64,000 nt of DNA from Methanoculleus caldifontis (GCF_032842345.1 NZ_WBKO01000001.1:310001-374000), one strand, 5' to 3'; positions 25,349 to 33,799 are shown, numbered from the stretch's first letter. The notes: generated by a model from the sequence alone, not told the origin. Program-made: numbers and translations.

Positions 25349-26338
25349 TTATTTCCGGAACTGCGGCATGAACGAACGGAGCTCCTTCCCGACCTCTTCG
25401 ATCAGGTGCTCCTCGTCCGCTCTTGTCAACGCCGTGAAGACCGGGCGGTTCACCATGTTCTCAAGCATCCACTCCCGCGCGAACTCGCCGTTCTGGATCT
25501 CTTCGAGAACTTCCTGCATGGCAACATAGGTCTCCGGCCCGATGACGCGCGGTCCCCGGGTCAGGTCGCCGTACTGGGCGGTGTTGCTGATCGAGTCGCG
25601 CATCTTCGTGAACCCGCCCTCGTAGATCAGGTCGACGATGAGCTTCGTCTCGTGCAGGACCTCGAGGTAGGCCATCTCGGGCGCATACCCCGCGTCCACC
25701 AGGGTCTCGAACCCGGCCTTGATGAGCGAGGTGATCCCGCCGCAGAGGACCGCCTGCTCGCCGAAGAGATCGGTCTCGGTCTCTTCGGCAAACGTCGTCT
25801 CCAGCACCACCGCGCGGGTCGCGCCGATCCCGCGGGCGTAGGCGAGCGCAATGGCATGCGCCTCACCCGTGGCGTCCTGGTGGACGGCGATGAGGGCCGG
25901 AACTCCTTTCCCCTCCTCGTAGGTCCGCCGGACCATGTGGCCGGGGCCCTTCGGGGCGACCATGATCACGTCGACGGTGGGCGGGGGGACGATCTGCCCG
26001 TAGTGGATGTTGAACCCGTGCGAGAACATCAGGCAGGCGTTCTCCCTGAGGTTGGGGCTGATCTCGGTGCGATAGACAGCGCCCTGGTTCTCGTCGGGGA
26101 GGAGAATCTGAACGACGTCGGCACGCCTGACCGCTTCCGCCACGGAGTACACTTCAAACCCGTCTTCGGATGCTCTCTGCCAGCTGCTGCCGGGCCGCAG
26201 GCCGATGACGACCTGGCAGCCGGAATCACGCAGGTTCAGCGCCTGTCCGCGACCCTGGGACCCATAGCCGATGACGGCGATGGTCCTGCTCTCCAGGACG
26301 CGGGGGTCTGCATCGGACTCATAAAATTTCTGCACCAT
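25349..26338 (-). CDS. ilvC: Ketol-acid reductoisomerase
   Basis: A 329-residue class I enzyme of branched-chain amino acid synthesis. It isomerises and reduces 2-acetolactate or 2-aceto-2-hydroxybutyrate with NAD(P)H and Mg2+. The Rossmann loop is [17 protein letters not shown], cofactor-specificity loop GLRPGSSW, then [26 protein letters not shown]. The knotted C-terminal domain has [18 protein letters not shown] with the metal-binding Asp and Glu, and [13 protein letters not shown]. The ATG follows AACCT and is the family N-terminus ([10 protein letters not shown]). It stands alone here, without ilvB/ilvN or ilvD. Confidence 0.95.
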   Translation of the reverse strand: MVQKFYESDADPRVLESRTIAVIGYGSQGRGQALNLRDSGCQVVIGLRPGSSWQRASEDGFEVYSVAEAVRRADVVQILLPDENQGAVYRTEISPNLRENACLMFSHGFNIHYGQIVPPPTVDVIMVAPKGPGHMVRRTYEEGKGVPALIAVHQDATGEAHAIALAYARGIGATRAVVLETTFAEETETDLFGEQAVLCGGITSLIKAGFETLVDAGYAPEMAYLEVLHETKLIVDLIYEGGFTKMRDSISNTAQYGDLTRGPRVIGPETYVAMQEVLEEIQNGEFAREWMLENMVNRPVFTALTRADEEHLIEEVGKELRSFMPQFRK

Positions 26339-26465
26339 AGGTTCTCATCCACGGTTGGGCAGCAAACCTGATAAACATTCTATCGGGGAACTTCCTGGTG
26401 CAGGGTGGGTTATTTTAAGGTTGATGAGGAGAAACCTTACTCTCATACACGATTGAGGATTTGCG

Positions 26466-27407
26466 ATGGAACTGCCAGATGTCCAGTCCAGCCTGCCGGA
26501 GGTCCGTATCAATCTGACCAGGGTGGGTGTGAAGAACGTCCAAAAACTCGTTGAAGTCGCCCGGCCCGGCAAGCGGCCGGTAATTTTCATCTCCAACTTC
26601 GACGTCTTCGTCGACCTGCCGGGAAGCCTCAAGGGCGCGAACCTCTCCCGGAACTTCGAGGTGATCGACGACGTGCTGCAGCAGGCCATCGACGGGGATG
26701 TGACGGAGATCGAGGAACTCTGCAGCGCGGTGGCGAGGAAACTCCTCGACCGGCACGAATACGCCGAGCGGACCGAGGTCCGGATGCGGAGCAAGTTCAT
26801 GGTCCGGCGCGAGACGCCGGTCAGCGAGACGGGCTGCCACGAGGTCGTGAACGTCCACGCGAGCGCGATCGCACAGAGGAACGACGGGAGCCCGATCATC
26901 CGAAAGAGCATCGGCGCCGAAGTGACCGGGATGACCGCCTGCCCCTGCGCCCAGAATATCATGAAGGACCATGCCCTGCATGTCCTCGAGAACCTCGGCG
27001 TGGAAGAAGAGAAGATCACCGCATTCTTCGACGAGGTGCCGATGGCCACCCACAACCAGCGCGGACGCGGGTTCCTCTGCATCGAGATCGACGACGACCA
27101 GCACATCAGCCTCGAGAAGATCATCAAGATCCTCAAGGACTCGATGAGCGCCCGGATTTACGAGCTCCTCAAGCGCGGCGACGAGAGTTACGTGGTGATG
27201 GAAGCCCACAAGAACCCACGGTTCGTCGAAGATTGTGTCCGCGAGATGGCCCGCAAGGTGATCGCGCAGTTCCGCGATCTCCCCGGAGATTCCGTAGTTA
27301 CCATAAAGCAGACTAACGAGGAGAGCATTCACCAGCACAACGCCTATGCAGAGCGGAAAGCGACGATAGCCGAACTGGTCGGGGAGATGGACGAAGGGAC
27401 ACTATAA
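26466..27407 (+). CDS. mptA: GTP cyclohydrolase MptA (GTP cyclohydrolase IV)
   Basis: A 313-residue Fe(II)-dependent enzyme that starts tetrahydromethanopterin synthesis by turning GTP into 7,8-dihydroneopterin 2',3'-cyclic phosphate. Marks are SNFDVFVDLPGSLKGANLSR, SETGCHEVVNVHASA, the signature GMTACPCAQN with a Cys typical of FolE2/MptA, and ATHNQRGRGF. Length is normal. The ATG is preceded by a TTGCG stretch; the unit may start from TATA-like TATTTTAAGG near 26409. It precedes the frh operon but is separated from it by 225 A/T-rich bases with its own promoter. Confidence 0.95.
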   Translation: MELPDVQSSLPEVRINLTRVGVKNVQKLVEVARPGKRPVIFISNFDVFVDLPGSLKGANLSRNFEVIDDVLQQAIDGDVTEIEELCSAVARKLLDRHEYAERTEVRMRSKFMVRRETPVSETGCHEVVNVHASAIAQRNDGSPIIRKSIGAEVTGMTACPCAQNIMKDHALHVLENLGVEEEKITAFFDEVPMATHNQRGRGFLCIEIDDDQHISLEKIIKILKDSMSARIYELLKRGDESYVVMEAHKNPRFVEDCVREMARKVIAQFRDLPGDSVVTIKQTNEESIHQHNAYAERKATIAELVGEMDEGTL

Positions 27408-27502
27408 AATCAACAATATTTCTTAATTTATATAACAATTAAATATATTTTAACACCCGGTGTTACTTATTTCCATTATAGTAGCATCAGGGATAGTCCT
27501 GA
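27408..27502. other. A/T-rich spacer between mptA and the frh promoter
   Basis: Strongly A/T-rich (AATTAAATATATTTTAAC near 27434-27453), unlike the GC-rich surroundings. It probably holds the mptA terminator and upstream elements of the frh promoter. No gene seen. Confidence 0.45.
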
Positions 27503-27518
27503 AGCGAAAGATATAAAC
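27503..27518 (+). promoter_or_regulatory. BRE/TATA promoter of the frh operon
   Basis: AGCGAAAGATATAAAC reads as a purine-rich BRE followed by a TATA box. Transcription should begin near 27540, leaving a leader of about 93 bases that begins at the first of three hairpins. Confidence 0.6.
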
Positions 27519-27543
27519 TCTGTTTCCGTCATATTCCTTTTTG

Positions 27544-27606
27544 ACGTACCGGTGTACGTTTCCAGTACAAATTTGTGTGGTAACACAAGTACAGTGTTCA
27601 GAACAC
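27544..27606 (+). promoter_or_regulatory. Three successive hairpins or palindromes in the frhA leader
   Basis: Three perfect six-base arms: ACGTAC-CGGT-GTACGT (27544-27559), TTGTGT-GGTA-ACACAA (27573-27588) and GTGTTC-A-GAACAC (27594-27606). As RNA the first two can form tetraloop stems; the third, with its single central base, fits a DNA operator better. They sit between the likely start site and the TTG start codon. Confidence 0.55.
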
Positions 27607-27632
27607 CATAATATCGGAATGAGGCGATATAG

Positions 27633-29000
27633 TTGTCGAAAGTTGTAGAGATTTCCCCAACAACGAGACATGAAGGCCACTCAAAGCTCGTTCTGAAGGT
27701 CAACGATGAAGGCATCGTCGAGCGTGGAGACTGGCTCAGCATCACCCCGGTGAGGGGTGTCGAGAAGCTCGCCATCGGTAAGACGATGGATCAGGTTCCG
27801 AAGATCGCATCGCGCGTCTGCGGTATCTGTCCCATCGCGCACACCCTGGCGGCTACCGAGGCGATGGAAGCATCCATCGGGTGCGAGATACCCGAGGACG
27901 CAAAGCTCCTGCGTTACATCCTGCAGTGTGCCAACAGGATGCACAGCCATGCTATCCACAACATCCTCGCTCTCCCGGACCTTTACATCCCCGGGACCGA
28001 CGTGAAGGTCAACCCCTTCACCAAGGAAGAACCGGTCAGGAGCGTTGCCCTCCGGATCCAGCGGATCCGTGAGATCGGCCAGACCATCGGCGAGATCGTC
28101 GGCGGAGAGGCAATCCACCCGAGCAACCCCCGGGTCGGCGGTATGTACAAGAACATCAGCCCGCGTGCCAAGGCGAAGATCTACGATCTCGCGAAGGAAG
28201 CCCGTGTCCTCACGCAGCAGCAGATGGAGTTCATGATCGCGGTCTTCCGGAACTACCAGAGGCGCGACTGGGCAGAAGTCGGCGGCGTCGAAGTCCCGAT
28301 CCCGAAGGACCTCGGCTACCACAACCAGGGCTACATGGCCACCGCGCCGGTCTACGGCAGCTCGAGCCTCGACGAGACCCCGATGTGGTTCCCCGAGCGG
28401 TTCACCGAAGTCCGCCCCTGGGACTGGTACATGGGTGAAGTGGAGATCAGCGAAGCCGACCCGAACTACCCGATCGGCGGCACCACCCCCGTAGGCAAGA
28501 AGGCCTGGCCCCAGATGGAGGCCTGCACCGGTGTCCCGCTCTACGACGGCCAGCCCGTCGAGGTCGGACCGCGTGCGCGTATGGCTATGTTCAAGAACTA
28601 CGACGAGAAGGGCACCATCGGTCTGCAGATCGCGCGCCAGATGGAGTTCCCCGAGACCGCCTACGGCATCATCGACGCCGTCGACGCGCTCGACACCTCC
28701 GGATCGGTCCTCGCGGACGAGATCCCGCAGGGTGACGGATCCCTCGGATGGGCCGCGAACGAAGCGCCCCGTGGAGCCGACGTCCACCTCGCCCGGGTCA
28801 AGGACGGCCGGGTGCAGTACTTCTCGATGCTCGTCCCGACCACCTGGAACTTCCCCACCTGCAGCCGCGCACTCGAGGGTGCACCCTGGCGGCTCGCGGA
28901 AGTCGTCATGCGCGGATATGACCCCTGTGTCTCCTGTGCGACGCACATGCTGGTGATCGACGAAGACAAGAGGTTAGTGGCCCAGAAACTCATTCAGTGA
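27633..29000 (+). CDS. frhA: Coenzyme F420-reducing [NiFe]-hydrogenase, large subunit
   Basis: A 455-residue subunit that binds the Ni-Fe site. The complex oxidises H2 and reduces F420 for CO2 reduction to methane. Ni ligands lie in RVCGICPIAH near the N-terminus and DPCVSCATHM near the C-terminus; Cys, not selenocysteine, fills the last position. The tail after DPCVSC (about 16 residues to LIQ) is short; FrhD would cut after the His region. The start codon is TTG with the ribosome-binding site GAGGCGAT seven bases ahead; the next ATG would remove SKVVEISPTTRHEGH, which is conserved in the family. Confidence 0.95.
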   Translation: MSKVVEISPTTRHEGHSKLVLKVNDEGIVERGDWLSITPVRGVEKLAIGKTMDQVPKIASRVCGICPIAHTLAATEAMEASIGCEIPEDAKLLRYILQCANRMHSHAIHNILALPDLYIPGTDVKVNPFTKEEPVRSVALRIQRIREIGQTIGEIVGGEAIHPSNPRVGGMYKNISPRAKAKIYDLAKEARVLTQQQMEFMIAVFRNYQRRDWAEVGGVEVPIPKDLGYHNQGYMATAPVYGSSSLDETPMWFPERFTEVRPWDWYMGEVEISEADPNYPIGGTTPVGKKAWPQMEACTGVPLYDGQPVEVGPRARMAMFKNYDEKGTIGLQIARQMEFPETAYGIIDAVDALDTSGSVLADEIPQGDGSLGWAANEAPRGADVHLARVKDGRVQYFSMLVPTTWNFPTCSRALEGAPWRLAEVVMRGYDPCVSCATHMLVIDEDKRLVAQKLIQ

Positions 29001-29010
29001 GCGTACACGC

Positions 29011-29571
29011 ATGCTATTCCGTGAGATCGTGATCGCAGGATGCGGCAACCCCCTCTTCGGAGATGACGGGTTCGGCCCTGCAGTCGTCGAAGAACTCCAG
29101 AAGTTACAACTGCCCGACAACGTCAAGGTGATCGACGCCGGCCTCGGCGCCCCTCACTTCCTCTTTACACTGATGGAAGATGCAGAGGTGCCGGTGAAGA
29201 AGCTCATCATCATCGACATCACCGATTTCGGTGGAAACCCCGGTGATGTGACGAAGCTCCGGCCCGAAGACCTGCCGCCGGGTTCCTACCGGGATGCCCA
29301 CTCATGGGACCTTTCCGAACCGCTGCAGCGATTGAAGGATGTCATCGATATCACGATCATCGGTTGTCAGCCGAAACGTGTCGCGAGCCATGAGTTTGAA
29401 CTAGGGCTCACTGAGGAGGTTGAAAGGGCCATTCCCAAAACAGTGCGCATTGTACTGGAGGAAATTGGGGTAGAATATGGGGCTGCTATCAACCATCAAG
29501 GAACGCATCTTTGGGCGGCGCCCGGAGAAACCGCCGGAGAACCCGGAGGCAAAACCGGAGAGCAAACCTGA
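29011..29571 (+). CDS. frhD: F420-reducing hydrogenase maturation endopeptidase
   Basis: A HybD-like protease that trims the FrhA C-terminus after nickel insertion. The N-terminus IVIAGCGNPLFGDDGFGPAVVEEL has the GNPLFGDDGFG loop with the metal-binding Asp/Glu, then VIDAGLGAPHFLF and DAHSWDLSEPL with the second metal ligand His. The conserved protein ends near VRIVLEEIGVEYGA. The last 30 residues (NHQGTHLWAAPGETAGEPGG) are the other-frame reading of the frhG extension, so the two genes overlap by 95 bases, an unusual length. It begins ten bases after frhA. Confidence 0.92.
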   Translation: MLFREIVIAGCGNPLFGDDGFGPAVVEELQKLQLPDNVKVIDAGLGAPHFLFTLMEDAEVPVKKLIIIDITDFGGNPGDVTKLRPEDLPPGSYRDAHSWDLSEPLQRLKDVIDITIIGCQPKRVASHEFELGLTEEVERAIPKTVRIVLEEIGVEYGAAINHQGTHLWAAPGETAGEPGGKTGEQT

Positions 29572-30601
29572 GGTGAAACCAGCGGCGAGCCAGCCGCAGA
29601 CGACGCCTGAGGTGAAGGCCGAGGCAAAGCCTGCTGCAACAGTGCCGCAGACGACGCCTGAGGCAAAGCCCGAGGTAAAGACTGCGAGAAGTAAACCGCA
29701 CCGAAAACCTGAGGTAAAGCCGGAGGTGAAACCGGAGGCAAAGCCTGCTGCTACAAGCCAGCCGCAGGAAAAGCCCGCGGTGAAGCCCGCTGATGTGATT
29801 GTAGAAGAAAAGGTGGAAGTTGTAAAGGAGGAAAAGCCTGTGGCAGATAAGATTTCGATAGGTGAATTACACCTGAGCGGATGTACGGGATGCCTCGTCA
29901 CGATTGCAGACAACTACGAGGGTCTCTTCAAGCTGCTCGATGATTACGCCGACCTGGTCTATGCGCTGACCCTGGTCGATGTACGCCACGTCCCCGAGAT
30001 GGACGTGTGCCTGGTCGAGGGTTCCTGCTGTCTGAACGACGAACTCTCGGTAGAGGAACTCAAGGAAGCAAGAGCAAAATCAAAGGTGCTCGTCGCCTAC
30101 GGCGCCTGCGCGGCCTACGGGAACATCACCCGGTTCTGCCGTGGCGGCCAGTGGAACCAGCCCGCTCACGAGTCGTTCGTCCCGATCAGCGAAGTCGTCG
30201 ACGTCGACCTCTACATCCCGTCCTGTCCCCCCTGCCCGCAGCAGGTCAGGAACGTCGCCGTCATGGCCTACCTGCTCCTGAAGGGCAACGACGAGCAGAA
30301 GCAGCTCGCGACCGCCTACCTGACCCCGCTGATGCAGCTCGCACAGCGCGGCAACGAGGCATGCGGCTGCGACCTGATGTATGACGTCATCAACCAGGGC
30401 CTCTGCATGGGATGCGGAACCTGCGCCGGCACCTGCCCGGTCCGTGCCGTCACCATGGAGTACGGCAAGCCGAACGTGAACCGCGACCAGTGCATCAAGT
30501 GCGGCGCCTGCTACTCGCAGTGCCCGCGGAGCTGGTTCAACTTCGACGTCATGAACAACTACGAGGGCATCATGGGCGCCATCAAAGGGGCCATGCAGTG
30601 A
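29477..30601 (+). CDS. frhG: F420-reducing hydrogenase, FeS subunit, with long Lys/Pro/Glu/Ala N-terminal extension
   Basis: The conserved part (from residue 122) passes electrons from the Ni-Fe site: ISIGELHLSGCTGC and VEGSCCLNDE and ACAAYGN bind the proximal cluster, PSCPPCPQQ follows, and CMGCGTCAGTCPVRA with CIKCGACYSQCP bind two [4Fe-4S] clusters. Ahead lie 121 residues in the same frame: a possible amphipathic helix MGLLSTIKERIFGRRP, then repeats such as KPEVKPEVKPEAKPAA. Two start signals exist: ATG 29477 after GGAGGAAAT and GTG 29840 (residue 122) after AAAGGAGG. The GTG start gives the usual size. Both forms may be made. Confidence 0.9.
   Translation: MGLLSTIKERIFGRRPEKPPENPEAKPESKPEVKPAASQPQTTPEVKAEAKPAATVPQTTPEAKPEVKTARSKPHRKPEVKPEVKPEAKPAATSQPQEKPAVKPADVIVEEKVEVVKEEKPVADKISIGELHLSGCTGCLVTIADNYEGLFKLLDDYADLVYALTLVDVRHVPEMDVCLVEGSCCLNDELSVEELKEARAKSKVLVAYGACAAYGNITRFCRGGQWNQPAHESFVPISEVVDVDLYIPSCPPCPQQVRNVAVMAYLLLKGNDEQKQLATAYLTPLMQLAQRGNEACGCDLMYDVINQGLCMGCGTCAGTCPVRAVTMEYGKPNVNRDQCIKCGACYSQCPRSWFNFDVMNNYEGIMGAIKGAMQ
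29824..29842 (+). promoter_or_regulatory. Strong internal ribosome-binding site and GTG for short FrhG
   Basis: AAAGGAGG (29824-29831) stands eight bases before GTG (29840-29842). The product from this GTG begins MADKISIGELHLSGC, the family's normal N-terminus. Confidence 0.6.
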
Positions 30602-30611
30602 GGTGAGAAAG

Positions 30612-31499
30612 ATGGACGTACTCGGAAACTACAAGTCCGCAATCTCGGCACGCTCGACCGATAAGGACATCACCAGGAAGTCCCAGGACGGCGGCATCAT
30701 CACGACGCTCTTCGCGTACGCGCTTGAAGAGGGTATCATCGACGGTGCCATCGTCGCAGGTCCGAGCGACGAGCCCTGGAAGCCCGAACCCATGGTTGCG
30801 ACCACGAAGGCCGAACTTCTGGCCGCTGCCGGAACGCGCTACACCATCAGCCCGAACCTCTACCTGATCAAGGAGGCGACCCGCAGCTACGGTCTTGACC
30901 GTGTCGGTATCGTCGGTGTCCCCTGCCAGATCCAGGCCGTCCGGAAGGCTCAGGTCTACCCGATCGGCATGCGCGACGTCGACGACAAGATCGCCCTCGC
31001 GCTCGGTATCTACTGCATGGAGAACCTCTCCTACCAGGCGCTCGAGGCGATCGTCGAGGACCACTGCAACCAGAAGATGGAGTCCGTCAAGAAGATGGAC
31101 ATCGGCAAGGGCAAGTTCACGGTCTACACCGAGCGCGGTGCAGTCAGCCAGATGCCCCTGAAGCTGATCCACAAGTACGTGCAGCCCGGCTGCCACGTCT
31201 GCCTGGACTACGTCGCGAACCTCGCCGACATCTCCAGCGGGTCCGTGGGCAGCCCCGACGGCTGGAGCACGGTCTTTGTCCGGAGCATGAAGGGCAACGC
31301 GGTCTGGGACGGCGCCATGGCGGCCGGCCTCTTCGAGACGCAGCCGATGGACCAGGTCAAGCCCGGTCTCGACCTCGTCAAGAAGCTCGCTACCGAGAAG
31401 ATCACGAAGAACCAGAAGCACGTGGATGAGCGTAAGACGATCGGCCTCAAGGCGGACGGAACCCCCAAGGGTCTCCGGAACCCCTACGAGTCCCCCTGA
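30612..31499 (+). CDS. frhB: F420-reducing hydrogenase, beta subunit (F420-binding)
   Basis: A 295-residue iron-sulfur flavoprotein that holds FAD and one [4Fe-4S] cluster and reduces F420. Marks are KSQDGGIITTLFAYALEEGIIDGA, YTISPNLYLIKEA, VGIVGVPCQIQAVRKAQ and GIYCMENLSY, and QPGCHVCLDYVANLADIS with cluster Cys. The ATG 30612 after GAGGTGAGAAAG is chosen over a GTG three codons upstream. It ends the frhADGB operon; an eight-T run follows. Confidence 0.95.
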   Translation: MDVLGNYKSAISARSTDKDITRKSQDGGIITTLFAYALEEGIIDGAIVAGPSDEPWKPEPMVATTKAELLAAAGTRYTISPNLYLIKEATRSYGLDRVGIVGVPCQIQAVRKAQVYPIGMRDVDDKIALALGIYCMENLSYQALEAIVEDHCNQKMESVKKMDIGKGKFTVYTERGAVSQMPLKLIHKYVQPGCHVCLDYVANLADISSGSVGSPDGWSTVFVRSMKGNAVWDGAMAAGLFETQPMDQVKPGLDLVKKLATEKITKNQKHVDERKTIGLKADGTPKGLRNPYESP

Positions 31500-31505
31500 A
31501 ACTCA

Positions 31506-31513
31506 TTTTTTTT
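31506..31513 (+). terminator. Oligo-T terminator of the frh operon
   Basis: Eight T, seven bases after the frhB stop. Confidence 0.65.
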
Positions 31514-31794
31514 CGTCATCGATAGTCGACGCCAGCAAACCCTCTGCCTGCATTTCTCGCACCTGCCGGTGCTCAAGCCCGCTCTCGTTCACGCCTCAAA
31601 GCCCTCCGGCCGCCAGTCCCCCCGGGTGGGCCGGGAGAGGCCACGGCAGAGCGTGCGTCTCCGCTCGATTGAGTGGGCGCAGAGACCCGGGAGTCACGGG
31701 CAAAAACTTCGGAAAAACGGGAAAAACGGCTCTGTTGAAATGCTTCACACCCTCTGGAGAACGTCCGGGTACCACGAGATGGTGGTGATGTGAC
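31514..31794. other. Intergenic stretch after the frh operon
   Basis: About 280 bases without a convincing gene. Short open frames here have arginine-rich, non-coding composition. The dispersed repeat copy C follows. Confidence 0.4.
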
Positions 31795-31918
31795 CTCACG
31801 CGAAGCCGCGAAGTGCGAGCGTAGCGAGCTTGAGCACCGTCAGGTGCGAAGAACGCGAAGGAGGCTGTCAGTATCCATTCAGGCTTCGTGCCTTCGCGGC
31901 TTCGCGTGAGTCGAGTCG
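31795..31918. repeat. Dispersed structured repeat, copy C
   Basis: CTCACGCGAAGCCGCGAAG (31795-31813) and its reverse complement (31892-31910) enclose 78 bases that hold GCACC-GTCA-GGTGC and a GCGAGCGTAGCGAGC stretch seen in the other copies. It lies between the convergent ends of the frh operon and the AdoMet decarboxylase-like gene. Confidence 0.8.
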
Positions 31919-32102
31919 TATGGAGAATTCTGCAGACGATTCGATCTCAGGGAGAGGGATTCAACAAAGCCGGAAAAACATAAAATCGAGGGTGGGGGCC
32001 GCCCCCCGTCGCAGGAACCGATTACACGTACGGGGGATGGCAGCGGCTCTCTGCCGTCGTATTACGTACTGATGAGGCGTAGAAGCCCGGGTGTGTTCGT
32101 AT

Positions 32103-32549
32103 TCAATCCCTGAACAGTACCTGGTAGGTTGCCGACTCTGCGCCGAAGAAGTTCCTGCAAAACTCTGCTGCCTTCGAAGGCTCGTATTCTTTGCAGCTGA
32201 AGATATCGAGGTAGGCTGCGTTGGTCTCGTTCGCGAAGTGGCCGGAGATGAGCGACGTCTCGATGAGCTGGGTCATGGAGTAGCCTGCGACCTTCTCACA
32301 GGGGCCGAAGTGGATGATCTGCGGTTCGCCGAACCGGTTCATGTCGATGAGGTCACAGAGTTCGATGATGAACTGGCGGATCTTCTCCGCGTCCCTGATC
32401 GTCTCCGGGTTGCATCCCTTCAGGTCCACGCTCGCATAGAGTCCCCAGGAGCCGCGTTGTCTGAACTGCGCAACAATCTCTGCGTCGCTTACTGTCTCTG
32501 CCATAACGTTGCTTGCCACAGCGTTGTTTGCCATTACCTTGCTTGCCAT
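32103..32549 (-). CDS. S-adenosylmethionine decarboxylase-like protein (SpeH family)
   Basis: A 148-residue protein. The segment LIETSLISGHFANETNAAYL followed by DIFSCKEYEPSKAAEF aligns with bacterial-type AdoMet decarboxylase: a Ser for pyruvoyl formation, His five residues on, and Cys 15 after that, with the same spacing as the T. maritima enzyme. The His that usually follows the Ser is Leu here, so activity is likely but not sure. The N-terminus MASKVMANNAVASNVMAE is a short internal repeat with several possible starts; ATG 32547-32549 follows AAGGTGAGA. The family makes decarboxylated AdoMet for spermidine; no spermidine synthase is nearby. Confidence 0.75.
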   Translation of the reverse strand: MASKVMANNAVASNVMAETVSDAEIVAQFRQRGSWGLYASVDLKGCNPETIRDAEKIRQFIIELCDLIDMNRFGEPQIIHFGPCEKVAGYSMTQLIETSLISGHFANETNAAYLDIFSCKEYEPSKAAEFCRNFFGAESATYQVLFRD

Positions 32550-32760
32550 GATTCTCACCTTCGAGAGGATCTGATGATCTCTTGATCTCTGTAGTTTTCG
32601 ATAGTTCAGATTTTAAACTTATCCATTATACTAAACGAGAATAGCCGTTATTTCGCGGTTAGGTCAGAGCAATCGCTGCCTATCGTAAATTATAAGGCGT
32701 AATCTTGCCTGATTTTGAAATCTATGACTTTGCGTGGTTTATTTGCGTTTTAGTAAGAAA

Positions 32761-32875
32761 TATTATATACATTTTTCATACGGAGTGTGAAGATTTTGAG
32801 GCGCCACCTTTTTCCCGCAGACCCCCCACCGGGGGTTCACAGGCGATCGGGGCTTTAGAAAATAATCCTTTTTCC
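32761..32875 (+). ncRNA. Candidate small RNA with strong promoter and no ORF
   Basis: TATTATATAC (32761-32770) is a strong TATA box. A transcript from about 32790 would contain ACCCCC-CACC-GGGGGT (32821-32836) and meet T5 runs near 32815 and 32869. The stretch is much lower in GC than the flanks, and no coding frame has sensible composition. This is a prediction from promoter and structure only. Confidence 0.3.
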
Positions 32876-33108
32876 AGTACAGTTTCGAGGTTCCTTTTCG
32901 GTGGTGAAAAACCATTAAGTCGGGTTTCAAAAACTTTTACTCCCGCACAGGGCAATACCCCGACCGAAAAGCAATCGGCCGGTGACTACGGAGCCGTTCT
33001 GCCGGGCCCGGAGAGGGGGCGCATCCGCACCATACCGCGCACCCCGGGTCCCCCGTCCGGCGCCTCTCCGGGGTCCTCCGGGCGGCACCCGCCGCACCCC
33101 CCCCGACC
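32876..33108. other. Intergenic stretch before the phosphoesterase 3' end
   Basis: First half A/T-rich with short T runs, second half very GC-rich. I see no gene. Confidence 0.4.
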
Positions 33109-33705
33109 TCACCGGGGGTGCCCCGCTGCGACCTCTGCAAGCGTCCGGCCGGAGACGACCGACCGGGGCTCCGCCGCGACCGGGTCCCGCCCGGGATCCG
33201 CCTCCGCGTCGGCCTTCTTCACGAGCAGCCAGGCCTCACCCTTCCCGGTCCGGAACCGGGTGAGGGCGTACCCGCCTCCGATCTTCTCCCCTTCGAGCCG
33301 GAAGGAGATGTGGCCCCGCCGGAGGCCCTCGGCGATCCCGATCTCCTGCCCGCCCTGCTCCGTGAGGTTCCGGTAGGTCCCCCGGTCCCAGACGAGGACC
33401 GTCCCCGCCCCGTAACTCCCCTCAGGGATGACGCCCTCGAACTCAGCGTAGCCGAGGGGGTGGTCTTCGGTCGGGACGGCGAGGCGCTTCGTTTTCGGGT
33501 CGAGGGACGGCCCTTTCGGGACCGCCCAGGACTTCAGGACGCCGTCGACCTCCAGGCGGAAGTCATAGTGGAGCGCGGTCGCTTCGTGGAGCTGGATGAC
33601 GAAGATAGGAAGGGTGCCGGCCGCGCCGGACTCCCCCGGCGGCTCCGGCGTCAGAGAGAAGTCACGCTTTTCGCGGTAATCGTCGAGCGTGTCGGGTCCT
33701 GCCAT
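33109..33705 (-). CDS. LigD-type 3'-phosphoesterase domain protein, stand-alone
   Basis: A 198-residue protein made of the DNA ligase D 3'-phosphoesterase domain: FVIQLHEATALHYDFRLE, with the HxDxRxE active-site group, LKSWAVPKGPSLDPKTKRLA, TEDHPLGYAEFEGVIPEGSYGAG with catalytic His, and GTVLVWDRGTY. The domain trims 3'-phosphate or ribonucleotide ends before ligation in double-strand break repair. Ku, ligase and primase partners are absent from the window. The ATG 33703-33705 is chosen; the frame stays open further upstream into the dispersed repeat, where it has no coding sense. The C-terminal 30 residues are Ala/Arg-rich. Confidence 0.85.
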   Translation of the reverse strand: MAGPDTLDDYREKRDFSLTPEPPGESGAAGTLPIFVIQLHEATALHYDFRLEVDGVLKSWAVPKGPSLDPKTKRLAVPTEDHPLGYAEFEGVIPEGSYGAGTVLVWDRGTYRNLTEQGGQEIGIAEGLRRGHISFRLEGEKIGGGYALTRFRTGKGEAWLLVKKADAEADPGRDPVAAEPRSVVSGRTLAEVAAGHPR

Positions 33706-33799
33706 ACGGAGATACTCCGGCAGGATCCCGGATAAGGGTTCGCCCGGCTTCAGTACTTCGCTCAGCTTTGAGAGGGGGCCACGGAGGTCAAACCACTGA

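Noticed and set aside
28900-28980. Selenocysteine site in frhA
   Set aside because: The C-terminal motif is DPCVSC with plain Cys codons, and no in-frame TGA occurs in the gene.
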